A DNA stretch of 10,733 bases from Flavisolibacter sp. (GTDB lineage: Bacteria; Bacteroidota; Bacteroidia; Chitinophagales; Chitinophagaceae): contig JACDAZ010000239.1 of the NCBI GenBank assembly GCA_013695175.1, positions 1-10,733 on the forward strand, read 5' to 3'. The position numbers and the translations under genes were made by a program. This document shows, piece by piece, positions 1 through 7,784 of the stretch. The notes under the pieces were generated by a model. That model searched no databases, was not told the origin of the DNA, and worked only from the letters and a program-made list of their open reading frames with translations. Position 1 is the stretch's first letter. The number at the start of each line of letters is the position of its first letter.

Positions 1-353
1 CTGTAACATCTGTTCTCTTACAGGGAACGACATTATCAAGAGTAGCCAAATTATTACACGTATCACTGCCTGCTACCGTTAAACGCAGAGATTTACTGGG
101 AGCTGAATATTCGGAAAAAATAAAAACTGAATACATAGAGATAGCTGTTCCAGATTCATCTTCTATTATAGGAAAAAGAATTGTTGATTTACATATTCCT
201 TATTCTGTAACTATTGTTACATTAAAAAGAGATGGCCATTACATTCAACCAATGGGTTCAACAAAAATTGTAGGACACGACATATTATATCTTTTAGCAG
301 ATGATTATGACTCTTTAAGTTCTCTGTTCCAATCTTTACATCAAAAAAAATAA
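1..353 (+). CDS. NhaP2/CvrA-type potassium (sodium)/proton antiporter, C-terminal part
   Basis: This is the 3' end of a gene that begins before the window; 116 codons are visible, in the frame starting at base 3 and ending with TAA at 351-353. The first visible residues (VTSVLLQGTTLSRVAKLLHV) match the end of the last membrane segment of CPA1 antiporters of the NhaP2/CvrA type, where an S-x-L-x-Q-G-T-T-L stretch precedes a cytosolic tail. Visible residues about 44-100 (from YIEIAVP to DILYLLAD) have the pattern of a TrkA-C (RCK-C) ligand-binding domain, which in this family gates cation/proton exchange. The predicted role is export of K+ or Na+ in exchange for protons across the inner membrane. 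The gene converges on the ClC gene with only 12 bp between stop codons and no visible terminator. The family call is from recognition of these motifs; ion specificity cannot be judged. Confidence 0.82.
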   Translation, partial: VTSVLLQGTTLSRVAKLLHVSLPATVKRRDLLGAEYSEKIKTEYIEIAVPDSSSIIGKRIVDLHIPYSVTIVTLKRDGHYIQPMGSTKIVGHDILYLLADDYDSLSSLFQSLHQKK

Positions 354-365
354 TTGTTTTATTTA

Positions 366-1721
366 TTAAGTGCTACCAGGTTTTTTATCATGATTAACGG
401 CAGGTATTTCTTCTGGTTGCATATATTGCTTTTTCAAATGATCATACAACGATCTTTTGTCAATGATCAGAGCAGCTACCTGGGCCATCATGGCAGCAAG
501 TAATAAATGAAAAATCACACTATGCCTGTCGGTCATTTCCAAAACCAGTATTGCAGAAGTAAAAGGGCTGCGGGTAAGTCCCGTCAAAAATCCAACCATT
601 CCACCAAGTATAAGAATGTTTGCATTAGCCCCGGCTAGTTCAAATAAACCGGAAAGATAAGCTCCTATACTAGCGCCTGCAGCTAATGCGGGTGCAAAAA
701 CACCACCTGCACCACCTGAACTAAAAGATATTGCAGGTCCTACAATTCTTAAAACAACTGTATGCCACTCTTCATATTTGCTTGATGTAAATAAAACCTT
801 TGTCATGATATCTTTACCTGATCCCATAACATCTGCATTTATAAAATAGGCTATTGTGGCCATAAGCAGTCCCGCACCTGTTACAAATAAAATATTTTTT
901 AAGTTGCTTTTTATTTTACTTCTTATACTTAATAAATATAAGATCAGCCTGCTCATTAATGCCCCACCAAAACCAGCCAGGATAGCAGTTAAAGCAACAC
1001 CAAAAAAAACAATAAATTTTAAATTACTTACTACAGGATATCCAATATATAAATATGGACCTGCTATAGCCTGGGCCGTTAAACCTGCAATAATAACGGC
1101 AGAAAAAAGAGCAGTACGAAAAAAACGTATATGCACCTTAGCCAGTTCTTCCATTGCAAATACCAATCCACCTAAAGGTGTATTAAAGGCAGCGGCCAAA
1201 CCTGCAGCAGCACCGGTTAAAATAAAACTTTGCCTGGATAATTTGGGCCATGAAGCCGGAGTTAAGCGATTTATTGCATAAAAAATGGAACCTGCAATTT
1301 GTATTGTAGGTCCTTCCCTGCCTATGGCAGCCCCACCTGCCACCATAATGAGACTTGAAACAATTTTTACAATTACAATGCGTAAGCTTAATAATTTATC
1401 TATTCGCGATGTAGTTTTTGGTGTTGCAAGTTCAATAGCTGCCATAACCTGGGGTATACCACTGCCTTTTGCATTGGGTGCCCATTTTTTTACAATCCAC
1501 CATGCTAATAAAAAGCACAAAGGAGTAATTATGAAGATGCTCCAGTCTTTTATGCCATTAATATATAAATGAAGTTCTTCAGCTTTGGCAAACATCATCG
1601 CATAGCCAACAGCTACAACACCTGTAACAATGGAAGCTATCCAAAAAGGAATCGCCTGTAAGAAGCCTCTTTTTAAAAATTTATTTACAAATTGCTTAGA
1701 GTTATCTATAATTTCTGTCAT
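366..1721 (-). CDS. ClC-family chloride/proton antiporter
   Basis: The 451-residue membrane protein carries all the ClC signature motifs: GSGIPQ at residues 86-91 (Ser87, chloride-coordinating), GREGP at 134-138 (Glu136, the external gating glutamate), GGVFAP at 339-344, and a Tyr at 426 that aligns with the central chloride-coordinating Tyr445 of E. coli ClcA. After the FNTPLGG segment (179-185) comes an EE pair; Glu192 aligns with the internal proton-transfer glutamate (E. coli Glu203). Both glutamates being present argues for a coupled 2 Cl-/H+ exchanger rather than a passive channel; that is inference from known structure-function work. No C-terminal CBS pair is present: the protein ends soon after the membrane part, like E. 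coli ClcA. The start is preceded by an AT-rich leader with no Shine-Dalgarno site. It is divergent from the ion-channel gene and convergent with the cation antiporter gene, so the three form an ion-homeostasis group. Confidence 0.93.
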   Translation of the reverse strand: MTEIIDNSKQFVNKFLKRGFLQAIPFWIASIVTGVVAVGYAMMFAKAEELHLYINGIKDWSIFIITPLCFLLAWWIVKKWAPNAKGSGIPQVMAAIELATPKTTSRIDKLLSLRIVIVKIVSSLIMVAGGAAIGREGPTIQIAGSIFYAINRLTPASWPKLSRQSFILTGAAAGLAAAFNTPLGGLVFAMEELAKVHIRFFRTALFSAVIIAGLTAQAIAGPYLYIGYPVVSNLKFIVFFGVALTAILAGFGGALMSRLILYLLSIRSKIKSNLKNILFVTGAGLLMATIAYFINADVMGSGKDIMTKVLFTSSKYEEWHTVVLRIVGPAISFSSGGAGGVFAPALAAGASIGAYLSGLFELAGANANILILGGMVGFLTGLTRSPFTSAILVLEMTDRHSVIFHLLLAAMMAQVAALIIDKRSLYDHLKKQYMQPEEIPAVNHDKKPGST

Positions 1722-1953
1722 TAATTATGTCTATCGTAAATTGTATGTATTGATAGTTATACAAAAATGTCACAAATAAACTCAAATCATATCATTTCTG
1801 TACAGCAGACCTTTCATTTTCACTACAAACATTATTATTTTATATCAATGTGCAATATATTTTTATCATCAAAGGGGGATAATCTTATTTTAATAAGTAA
1901 AGTTTAAATAAATTTCAATTCGTGAATTCATACTTCAAGCAAAAAAAATTCTT
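1722..1953. other. Divergent intergenic region between ClC and channel genes
   Basis: This 232-bp AT-rich gap must hold the promoters of both the ClC gene (leftward) and the channel gene (rightward). I found no clean match to the Bacteroidota -7 element on either strand. Two small symmetrical sequences are present: CTTATT-TT-AATAAG at 1884-1897 and AATTC-GT-GAATT at 1917-1928, both on the channel side. In such AT-rich DNA they may be chance. No small ORF or RNA was recognised. Confidence 0.4.
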
Positions 1954-2730
1954 ATGAAACAACAAATAGAAAGAGAGAGATATAAATTACTTCATTCAGT
2001 AGAAAAGTTACTGGAGCCACCCATGGTTTTTTTAGGTTTTGTATGGCTTGTTCTTTTGGTGATTGAATTAATCTGGGGCATACCTAAAATGCTTGAATAT
2101 GTAAGTTTATCCATCTGGGGACTTTTTATTCTTGATTATATTTTAAAATTTATACTGGCGCCAGATAAAATAAGTTATATGAAAAAAAGCTGGCTAACAG
2201 CTTTTTCACTTATTATCCCTGCTTTAAGAATTTTCAGGCTTGCAGGTGCAATAAGATTGCTAAGGGGTTTAAGGGGAATCAGATTTATAAGAGTTGTTTC
2301 TTCATTAAATCGCAGTATGAAAAGCCTTGGCAAAACCATGTCACGTCGCGGGTTTGGATATGTAACACTTCTTACTATTTTAATTATATTAGGCGGTGCG
2401 GCCGGAATGTATTCTTTGGAAAGAGGCAACCCGGATTTTGAAAGTTACGGATCTTCATTGTGGTGGACAGCTATGAGAGTTATTACAGCAGGCAGTGCAT
2501 CATTCCCTATAACACCGGAAGGAAGAACACTGGGATTTTTAATTGCTGTTTATGGGTATGCAATCTTTGGTTATGTTACGGCTACAATTGCTACATTTTT
2601 TATAGGCAGGGATGCTGAAGAAAAAGATACACCAGTTGCCGGGTCAAAAGATGTGGCAGCGTTAAGAACTACCATTTATTCATTAACAAAAACCATTGAA
2701 GAATTAAAAGAAGCTGTAGAAAAGAAATAG
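1954..2730 (+). CDS. Voltage-gated-type ion channel with non-canonical selectivity filter
   Basis: The 258-residue protein has the layout of a prokaryotic six-helix voltage-gated cation channel. Hydrophobic segments lie at about 24-42, 49-68 and 79-91. An S4-like helix at 92-113 has positive residues roughly every third position (Arg92, 95, 101, 104, 107, 110, 113). S5 is at about 134-153, a pore helix starts at Trp170-Trp171, and S6 spans about 192-217. The tail at 232-258 looks like a short coiled coil, a common assembly element. The notable feature is the pore: the usual TVGYGD filter is replaced by TAGSAS (179-182 and around), followed by FPITPEGR. The flanking WW and P-x-T-x-x-G-R positions are kept, so the alignment is secure. 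K+ selectivity therefore cannot be assumed. The gene ends one base before the stop codon of the convergent DUF421 gene. No Shine-Dalgarno site is visible; an A-run precedes the ATG. Confidence 0.8.
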   Translation: MKQQIERERYKLLHSVEKLLEPPMVFLGFVWLVLLVIELIWGIPKMLEYVSLSIWGLFILDYILKFILAPDKISYMKKSWLTAFSLIIPALRIFRLAGAIRLLRGLRGIRFIRVVSSLNRSMKSLGKTMSRRGFGYVTLLTILIILGGAAGMYSLERGNPDFESYGSSLWWTAMRVITAGSASFPITPEGRTLGFLIAVYGYAIFGYVTATIATFFIGRDAEEKDTPVAGSKDVAALRTTIYSLTKTIEELKEAVEKK

Positions 2731-2731
2731 T

Positions 2732-3262
2732 TTAGTTTTCATGTGACCAGTTTTTTACTTTTTGCATTGAACTGTTTTTTTGGCTATTGGTATCTTTTAT
2801 AACGGTTAAACTTCCATCTGTTTCCAATACAATTGCATCAATTCCTTCAATTGAAGGATATCCTTTTTCCCGGACAATAGCATGAATTTCATCTTCATCT
2901 ATCCTTTCTTTCAGCATAATCTTTTTAAGCATCTCGCCTTTATAAAGTAGTAGTGTTGGTGTAGATTTTATTAGGGAACTAAAAGCTTTATATCGGGCAG
3001 ATAGCCATGTAATAAGAAACTGTAAGAAAATCAATAGAAAAAATCCCAGGACTCCATCAACGAGTGCAATATCTTTATTCAGCATTACAGTAGCAAGTGT
3101 AGAACCAAGGGCTACCGTAACAATAAAATCAAAAGCATTCATTTTAGAAAGCGTTCTTTTTCCGAAAACCCTTAATAAAAAAATCAAGAGAACATAAGCT
3201 AAGATTGTAATTACAAAAGTTCTTATAATACTGTCCCAGTTATCAAAGAAAACTACATTCAT
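2732..3262 (-). CDS. DUF421 (YetF-like) membrane protein
   Basis: The 176-residue protein has three predicted membrane segments (about 13-31, 44-61, 68-87) followed by a soluble domain, the standard layout of the DUF421/YetF family. Recognisable family elements are R-x-x-GKRTLSKM at 31-41, the FDFIVTVALGS stretch at 44-54 and P-T-LLLYKGE at 102-110, after which the mixed alpha/beta domain runs to about residue 158. The length is somewhat short compared with Bacillus YetF-type members, which have a longer C-terminal domain. The biochemical role of most of the family is unknown; links to stress and spore germination in Bacillus should not be carried over. It starts 20 bp after the stop of the DUF2254 gene and is very probably co-transcribed with it. 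The stop abuts the channel gene's stop. Confidence 0.85.
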   Translation of the reverse strand: MNVVFFDNWDSIIRTFVITILAYVLLIFLLRVFGKRTLSKMNAFDFIVTVALGSTLATVMLNKDIALVDGVLGFFLLIFLQFLITWLSARYKAFSSLIKSTPTLLLYKGEMLKKIMLKERIDEDEIHAIVREKGYPSIEGIDAIVLETDGSLTVIKDTNSQKNSSMQKVKNWSHEN

Positions 3263-3282
3263 ATTAATAATTTTATAAAATT

Positions 3283-4509
3283 TTATACTTCATTTTTTGA
3301 AATTTGTAATTGAACTGCGACATATAATTTGTCTATAACAGGAACTTGTAATAGGTTTTTAAATTGTATTAAAATATTATTCATTTCTCTTTGAAAAAAC
3401 AAGTCTTGTTTTCCATATTTCCATATAGGTAAAATAACTTCCTCAAATATATTTTCGAATGATTTTTGTTTTGTTATAATTCTTACTATTCCCTTATCAT
3501 CTTTGAAAGTGTTATCCGGGAATAATTTTAACCTGTAAAGAAGTAAATCACCTATTGTTCTTAAAGCTTCTACAGCAGTACCCGGATCATTTAAGCCCGG
3601 ACTTAAGCCTTTTACTGCCACTTCCATTAATTGTCTTAAACCATACAAATAATTAGCTTCGATGGTTTCATTATTTGTTATGTGTACCTTTTTTAAAATC
3701 TCTTTTATTTTTTCATCATCAAAATCTTTTTCTGAAATTACTGTTATAAAGGGTGTGCCCTTTAATAAAAATGTACCTGGAGCATAAAGAAAAGACATTA
3801 CTAAATCATTTTTTTTACAAAGCTTTATTACAGAGTCCTCATGAAAACCTTCATATACACCAGAATTTGGAACTAATATTAATTTTCCATCTTTTAAATT
3901 CTCTGGTTCGGCTGGTTCTTCACTTAAAGTGCATTTCTTTTTAATTGTGCTTTTTGTTTGAGAACAAATTCGCATAATAATAGTTTCATATTTTACAGAT
4001 TGAGTGATGTAATGGATAAAATAAATGAAAAGAAAAATATCTACAACTGTTAAAATTATAAGTAAATATGTACTCAGTGCAGGTACATATATGCCGGAAT
4101 CAATATCCCGAATGGTAGTTAAGAGCGCTAATCCATATACAATGGTTCCTAAATAAATACCCAGGATAAGTTGTTGAAAAGTATTACCAATAAGTTTATC
4201 CAGCACCCGGTTGCTCAAATTAGATGCTGCCTGGTTCAAAACAATCATTACCATGGAGAAACTAAAAACAGAAAGAGAAATAATACCGGTAACTATAGCT
4301 TGAATAATACTTCTTGCAGTAGTGGCATCTTTTAAGCTGAGCCATCCAAAATCATCTTTTATCTGCTTACCTGTATCAGAATGATCAAAATAAATCATAA
4401 ATACAGCCAATCCTAAAAAGGCTATTGCTATTAAAACAGGAATAAAAGCAATGCTATTTACAATTTTACTGTACCTGATCTTAAACCATTCCCAGAAATT
4501 ATTTTTCAT
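3283..4509 (-). CDS. DUF2254 family membrane protein
   Basis: The 408-residue protein has four hydrophobic segments (about 18-41, 67-91, 113-132, 145-168) and then a long soluble C-terminal half. Two family hallmarks are visible: SFSMVMIVLNQAASNLSNRV at 83-102, corresponding to the conserved segment after the second membrane helix, and KGLSPGLNDPGTA at 300-312, the near-invariant 'ALSPGINDPxTA' signature of DUF2254. The function of the family is unknown. The soluble half between about 205 and 300 contains a predicted beta-rich part around PNSGVYEGF that may sit against the membrane. It lies 76 bp downstream of the L,D-transpeptidase gene and 20 bp upstream of DUF421, so envelope-related co-expression is plausible but not shown. 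Codon use looks like that of its neighbours. Confidence 0.86.
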   Translation of the reverse strand: MKNNFWEWFKIRYSKIVNSIAFIPVLIAIAFLGLAVFMIYFDHSDTGKQIKDDFGWLSLKDATTARSIIQAIVTGIISLSVFSFSMVMIVLNQAASNLSNRVLDKLIGNTFQQLILGIYLGTIVYGLALLTTIRDIDSGIYVPALSTYLLIILTVVDIFLFIYFIHYITQSVKYETIIMRICSQTKSTIKKKCTLSEEPAEPENLKDGKLILVPNSGVYEGFHEDSVIKLCKKNDLVMSFLYAPGTFLLKGTPFITVISEKDFDDEKIKEILKKVHITNNETIEANYLYGLRQLMEVAVKGLSPGLNDPGTAVEALRTIGDLLLYRLKLFPDNTFKDDKGIVRIITKQKSFENIFEEVILPIWKYGKQDLFFQREMNNILIQFKNLLQVPVIDKLYVAVQLQISKNEV

Positions 4510-4585
4510 CTGTTCTTTTGAACTCCACTAATGCAAAAATTGTGCACCCGGTAAAAGAGAAATAATAGTAAGAATAGTTGTATGC

Positions 4586-6199
4586 TTAATGTGAAGTGTG
4601 AGAAAACAACTGGCTGATCATTTTTTTATCATGACCATAAATATCATTGCGAAAGTTTAATTTTCCATCTTCATCAACCCAGGCAGTAAAATAACTTATT
4701 AATACCGGAACGGGATTATCTAATTTTACCCATTTCTCACTGCCGGAGTTCATAGCTCCTCTTATTCCTGAATCATTCCACGATGGGAAATTTTGTAATA
4801 AATACGATGCAAGTTTATGTGGTTCTTTCACTCTTATACAACCATGGCTGAAAGCTCTTTGATCTCTTTCGAATAAAGATTTGGCAGGAGTATCATGAAA
4901 ATATATGCTATACCTGTTAGGAAAAATAAACTTTACTTTACCCAAAGAATTGTTAGGACCGGGCTTTTGACGTATTACCGGTAAGCCATTAGATCTTCCT
5001 GTGATTTCCATATTGTTTTTTGATAAATAATTCGGATCGCGGTTCATGGCAGGAACAATTTCGTTTCGTGTAATACTTCTGGGAATGTTCCAATAAGGAC
5101 TAAACACAACATATTCCAGCTTATCATTAAAAATAACTGTTCTTGTACCTGCTTTCCCTACAACTATATCAGTAGTAAATATTTCTTTCTCCCCTTCATA
5201 AACATGCATAGTAAAACTGGGTATGTTTGCAACTATCCTTGTTCCTTCCCCAGGCTCGGGTAACCATCTCATTCTCTCCATATTGATTAAAAGTTGCTGT
5301 ATTCTTTCTTCAAGTGGAACATTGATTAATTTAAAGAACACAGGGCCAATAACACCATCCTGATTAACACCATGTCGTTTTTGAAAATGAATAACTGCCT
5401 GCTCAAATTGTGAATCAAATACTTCTGAATGTGTTTCGGGTTGTAAATCACCAAGTGCTTCTAATTTTTTTTTGATTTCTGTTATCACAACTGCCGTGTC
5501 ACCTTTTCTTAATACTTTCTTGTCGGAGCTTATTTCAGATTTCCAATTTTTGTTTTTTTCCAGTTCATGATATCTAAGTACTTGCTTTTTCATTAAACGG
5601 TACTGCTTATGAAGCGGTTCCCATTCTTCAAGATTTTCTCCTTTTGTAGAAACAAGTGAATCTAATAACCCTACAGCATCTATTTTTCTTACAGGTATAT
5701 TCCATTGCACATCATTGGGATTTAACTTACCCGTATACCTCGTTTTAGCAAAATCAAAAAAATGAGCAGTCATTTCTAATTCAAGATTAGCAATTTCATT
5801 TTCTGATAAATTCCAATCGGATTCTTCTTCACTTAAAATAAAATCCATTTGATGGTGCAATTGCTTATCAAAAAAAGAACTGTCCTGCGAATAATTTATG
5901 TATTGATTATGCAGATCCCAAAAGACATGTGCCTGTTCTGCCACTCCATCTTCATTAAACCATGCATACTGGTAGTTACGGCTATTGTAAAAAGAACGAA
6001 TCTTTTCTGCTACAACTTTATCAATCTTTTGTTCCCCGATAAATTTTTCAATTATAGTGCTATCTAAAGTGAGATTAGTTAAAGCTGCATAAGAATCCTG
6101 GCTTAAAAAAGTTTCAGTAGTTTCTGCACTGTTTGCGCCTGAATTTCGACAGGAAAAAATTGCAATAGGAATAAAAAATGTTATAAAAATTTTATTCAT
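4586..6199 (-). CDS. L,D-transpeptidase, YcbB/LdtD-like lipoprotein
   Basis: The 537-residue envelope enzyme is predicted to make or remodel peptidoglycan cross-links using an active-site cysteine. The N-terminus is a hydrophobic signal ending in IFSC, with Cys17 as the likely lipidated residue; Phe at -2 of the lipobox is unusual but common enough in Bacteroidota. Residues about 45-215 match the N-terminal scaffold of YcbB-type enzymes. A peptidoglycan-binding helical repeat lies at about 228-292 (LRKGD through GVNQDGVIGPVFFKLINV). The YkuD catalytic domain runs from about 321 to 470. The active-site motif S-H-G-C-I-R-V is at 451-457 with Cys454, and the upstream conserved His is His435 in YFHDTP. 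The length fits LdtD homologues. It leads a minus-strand run followed by DUF2254 and DUF421. No Shine-Dalgarno site precedes the ATG. Confidence 0.92.
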   Translation of the reverse strand: MNKIFITFFIPIAIFSCRNSGANSAETTETFLSQDSYAALTNLTLDSTIIEKFIGEQKIDKVVAEKIRSFYNSRNYQYAWFNEDGVAEQAHVFWDLHNQYINYSQDSSFFDKQLHHQMDFILSEEESDWNLSENEIANLELEMTAHFFDFAKTRYTGKLNPNDVQWNIPVRKIDAVGLLDSLVSTKGENLEEWEPLHKQYRLMKKQVLRYHELEKNKNWKSEISSDKKVLRKGDTAVVITEIKKKLEALGDLQPETHSEVFDSQFEQAVIHFQKRHGVNQDGVIGPVFFKLINVPLEERIQQLLINMERMRWLPEPGEGTRIVANIPSFTMHVYEGEKEIFTTDIVVGKAGTRTVIFNDKLEYVVFSPYWNIPRSITRNEIVPAMNRDPNYLSKNNMEITGRSNGLPVIRQKPGPNNSLGKVKFIFPNRYSIYFHDTPAKSLFERDQRAFSHGCIRVKEPHKLASYLLQNFPSWNDSGIRGAMNSGSEKWVKLDNPVPVLISYFTAWVDEDGKLNFRNDIYGHDKKMISQLFSHTSH

Positions 6200-6282
6200 A
6201 CCAATTCACATCAATAAATACGCCGATTGAAATAATCAGTAAGAATTTTATTTAAATGTTTAACAAAATGACCTAATAATAG

Positions 6283-6423
6283 TTAAATTATTATTTTTAT
6301 TTCTGTTACAGAACCTGATGATGCATAGAATTTGATTAATGTACCAGCTATTAAATTTCTTCCATAATTTGTTGATATCCCTTTTATCACTTTTCTGAAG
6401 TCCCCAGCTCTTACGGAATCACT
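6283..6423 (-). pseudogene. Open remnant or very small ORF of unknown identity
   Basis: In the 266-bp gap between the hydrolase and the transpeptidase genes, the minus strand is open for 46 codons ending at TAA (6283-6285). It has no ATG start; a GTG within the frame would give about 35 residues. The translation contains VIKGISTNYGRNLIAGTLIK followed by FYASSGSVTEIKIII and looks protein-like, with alternating hydrophobic residues and few low-complexity stretches. Immediately upstream in another frame is a second protein-like tail, YLIDIIQPALILEVIP, ending at TAA 6411-6413. Together they may be the eroded 3' end of a gene that once stood here. I do not recognise the family, and chance cannot be excluded at this length. 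Confidence 0.25.
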
Positions 6424-6465
6424 TCAAGTATCAACGCAGGCTGAATAATATCAATTAAATAAATT

Positions 6466-7338
6466 TTATAAACTAATTTCTTTCACTTTCGCTGCAATAA
6501 TTTCATAAGCCTCCTCCTGAAGAAAATGTTTGCTTTCCACCTTTGTTACCGGAATTTCAGGCCGTGCTTCTAAAAATTCAGTTCCTTTTTCTTCCCATGT
6601 TAAAAAGGGATCTTTTTCGCCCCAAATTAGTTGTACTGGATAAGCAGGATTTTGCCAGGCTTTGTAACACGCTTGTGTAAATTCTTTCGTTGGTTCAAAA
6701 TTGCGCATGATCTTTAAAAAGGCTTTTCCTCCATCTTCTTTTTTCAATAAATGAATATAAACATCCATTTCTTCTTTTGATATAACATCATTATTTACAA
6801 CACCGGCATTATTCATCAAAAGCGGAAATGTTATAGTTGTCAGCATCGCCAGTGCAGCTTCGCCAAGTACAGGTTTTTCAAATGGACGCATGGGCAGGGG
6901 CTTTACAAAATGCTCAAGATCCAGCATGGAATTTAAAACAGTTATGGATTTTATCCGGTGAGGGTTGGAATCTGCCATGGATAAACCAATTGGAGTTCCT
7001 ATATCATGTAAAAGCAGGTGTACTTCAGTAATTTTCAATTCATCTATAAAACGATTACAAAAATTTCCAAAGTTGCTAAAGATGTAGTTGAAATTTTCTG
7101 GTCTTTCTGATAATCCCAAGCCAGGAAGATCAATAGCAACAGCTCTCAACCCTCTACCCTGCAATGCAAATGCTACTTTACGGTAAAGAAAGGAGGACGT
7201 GGGTACACCATGAATACAAAAAACAACAGGGCCTTTGCCGGTGTCGAGATAAAAAGTTTTGATACCATCTATGCTTATGTATTTACCATTGCTTTCATGC
7301 TGGCGAATGAGGGCTTCTGCTTTAGCTTCTGTTGACAT
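6466..7338 (-). CDS. Alpha/beta-hydrolase, haloalkane dehalogenase/epoxide hydrolase type
   Basis: The 290-residue protein has the fold and catalytic order of Asp-nucleophile alpha/beta-hydrolases. HGVPTSSFLYR at 43-53 forms the oxyanion-hole turn. HDIGTPIG at 111-118 is the nucleophile elbow with Asp112. GEKDP at 240-244 gives the acidic residue Asp243, and KHFLQEE at 270-276 gives the base His271, with the HFLQE context typical of haloalkane dehalogenases. Between the elbow and the acid lies a helical cap domain (about 140-225). The residue after the nucleophile is Ile113, whereas haloalkane dehalogenases and many epoxide hydrolases have Trp there, which helps bind halide. Dehalogenase activity is therefore uncertain, and a general hydrolase of esters, epoxides or lactones is possible. 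No signal peptide is visible, so it is probably cytoplasmic. It starts 11 bp after the stop of the broken Cys-rich gene, so the two probably shared a transcript. Confidence 0.82.
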   Translation of the reverse strand: MSTEAKAEALIRQHESNGKYISIDGIKTFYLDTGKGPVVFCIHGVPTSSFLYRKVAFALQGRGLRAVAIDLPGLGLSERPENFNYIFSNFGNFCNRFIDELKITEVHLLLHDIGTPIGLSMADSNPHRIKSITVLNSMLDLEHFVKPLPMRPFEKPVLGEAALAMLTTITFPLLMNNAGVVNNDVISKEEMDVYIHLLKKEDGGKAFLKIMRNFEPTKEFTQACYKAWQNPAYPVQLIWGEKDPFLTWEEKGTEFLEARPEIPVTKVESKHFLQEEAYEIIAAKVKEISL

Positions 7339-7349
7339 ACTATCTATCG

Positions 7350-7784
7350 TTAACCAGGAAGGACATAAACTTCATACCAGCCATAAAAAAAAGGAGATAA
7401 CCCTATTAAACTATTATGAACTTCTCTATAAAAGGCATGAAGATCGTTGTTTGGTGCTTTTTTCTTACCCGCACAACCAACAGAATTATCAGCTTTTACT
7501 AATGGGCAGTCAGGAGTGCCATTTATAGTGCAGTCTTTCACCAGTGAACAATCAGGAGTTTCTTTTAATGGACAATCTGCTTTTGTAACATTTGCTGATT
7601 AAGATGTAAAAGCAACTGCAGAATTATTATTCTTTACATTTTTATTCTGACACTTGTTCTGGCAATCTGCTTCACTTGTTTTTGAATTGATTGCATCTGT
7701 GTGAGCATTGCTGAAGGTATAACTGAATACCAGTGTCAGCATAAACATAGAACGTAAAAGATTTGTTCCATAATTTTTTTTCCT
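7350..7784 (-). pseudogene. Broken gene for exported Cys-rich repeat protein
   Basis: A single minus-strand frame reads as one protein from about 7784 to a TAA at 7350-7352 but is interrupted by an in-frame TAA at 7599-7601. The first part encodes KKNYGTNLLRS followed by MFMLTLVFSYTFSNA, a clear signal peptide, then a Cys-containing segment (DCQNKCQNK). After the interruption come two 14-residue repeats of the DC-x8-DC-xLVK type, then a 38-residue tail rich in aromatic residues. The only in-frame ATG is at 7746-7748, inside the signal peptide and after its basic part. At the expected start (7782-7784) the codon is AGG, so the original start may also be lost. It lies next to the metal cluster, and paired cysteines suggest periplasmic metal or thiol chemistry; that is inference. 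A sequencing error at the TAA, or a functional 49-residue peptide, are alternatives. Confidence 0.6.
7494..7577 (-). repeat. Two tandem 42-bp coding repeats
   Basis: Two adjacent 42-bp units (7577-7536 and 7535-7494, read on the minus strand) encode DCPLKETPDCSLVK and DCTINGTPDCPLVK. The central codons ACT-CCT-GAY-TGY are shared, while the rest has diverged at synonymous and replacement positions. This points to an old duplication kept under protein-level constraint before the gene was broken. Confidence 0.65.

Noticed and set aside
856..1572. Two plus-strand ORFs of 141 and 95 codons opposite the ClC gene
   Set aside because: They are antisense to a full-length ClC protein with all motifs intact, and their translations are low-complexity Lys/Ala/Pro-rich sequence with no domain resemblance.
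6274..6302. TAATAAT-N6-ATTATTA stem followed by a T-run, resembling a plus-strand terminator
   Set aside because: The stem has only A-T pairs and no plus-strand gene lies upstream; the flanking genes are both on the minus strand, where no T-run follows.
7350..7541. A free-standing 63-codon gene starting at GTG 7541
   Set aside because: The start falls inside a repeat unit, and the same frame continues upstream through another repeat to the signal peptide, so it is better read as the 3' part of the interrupted gene.
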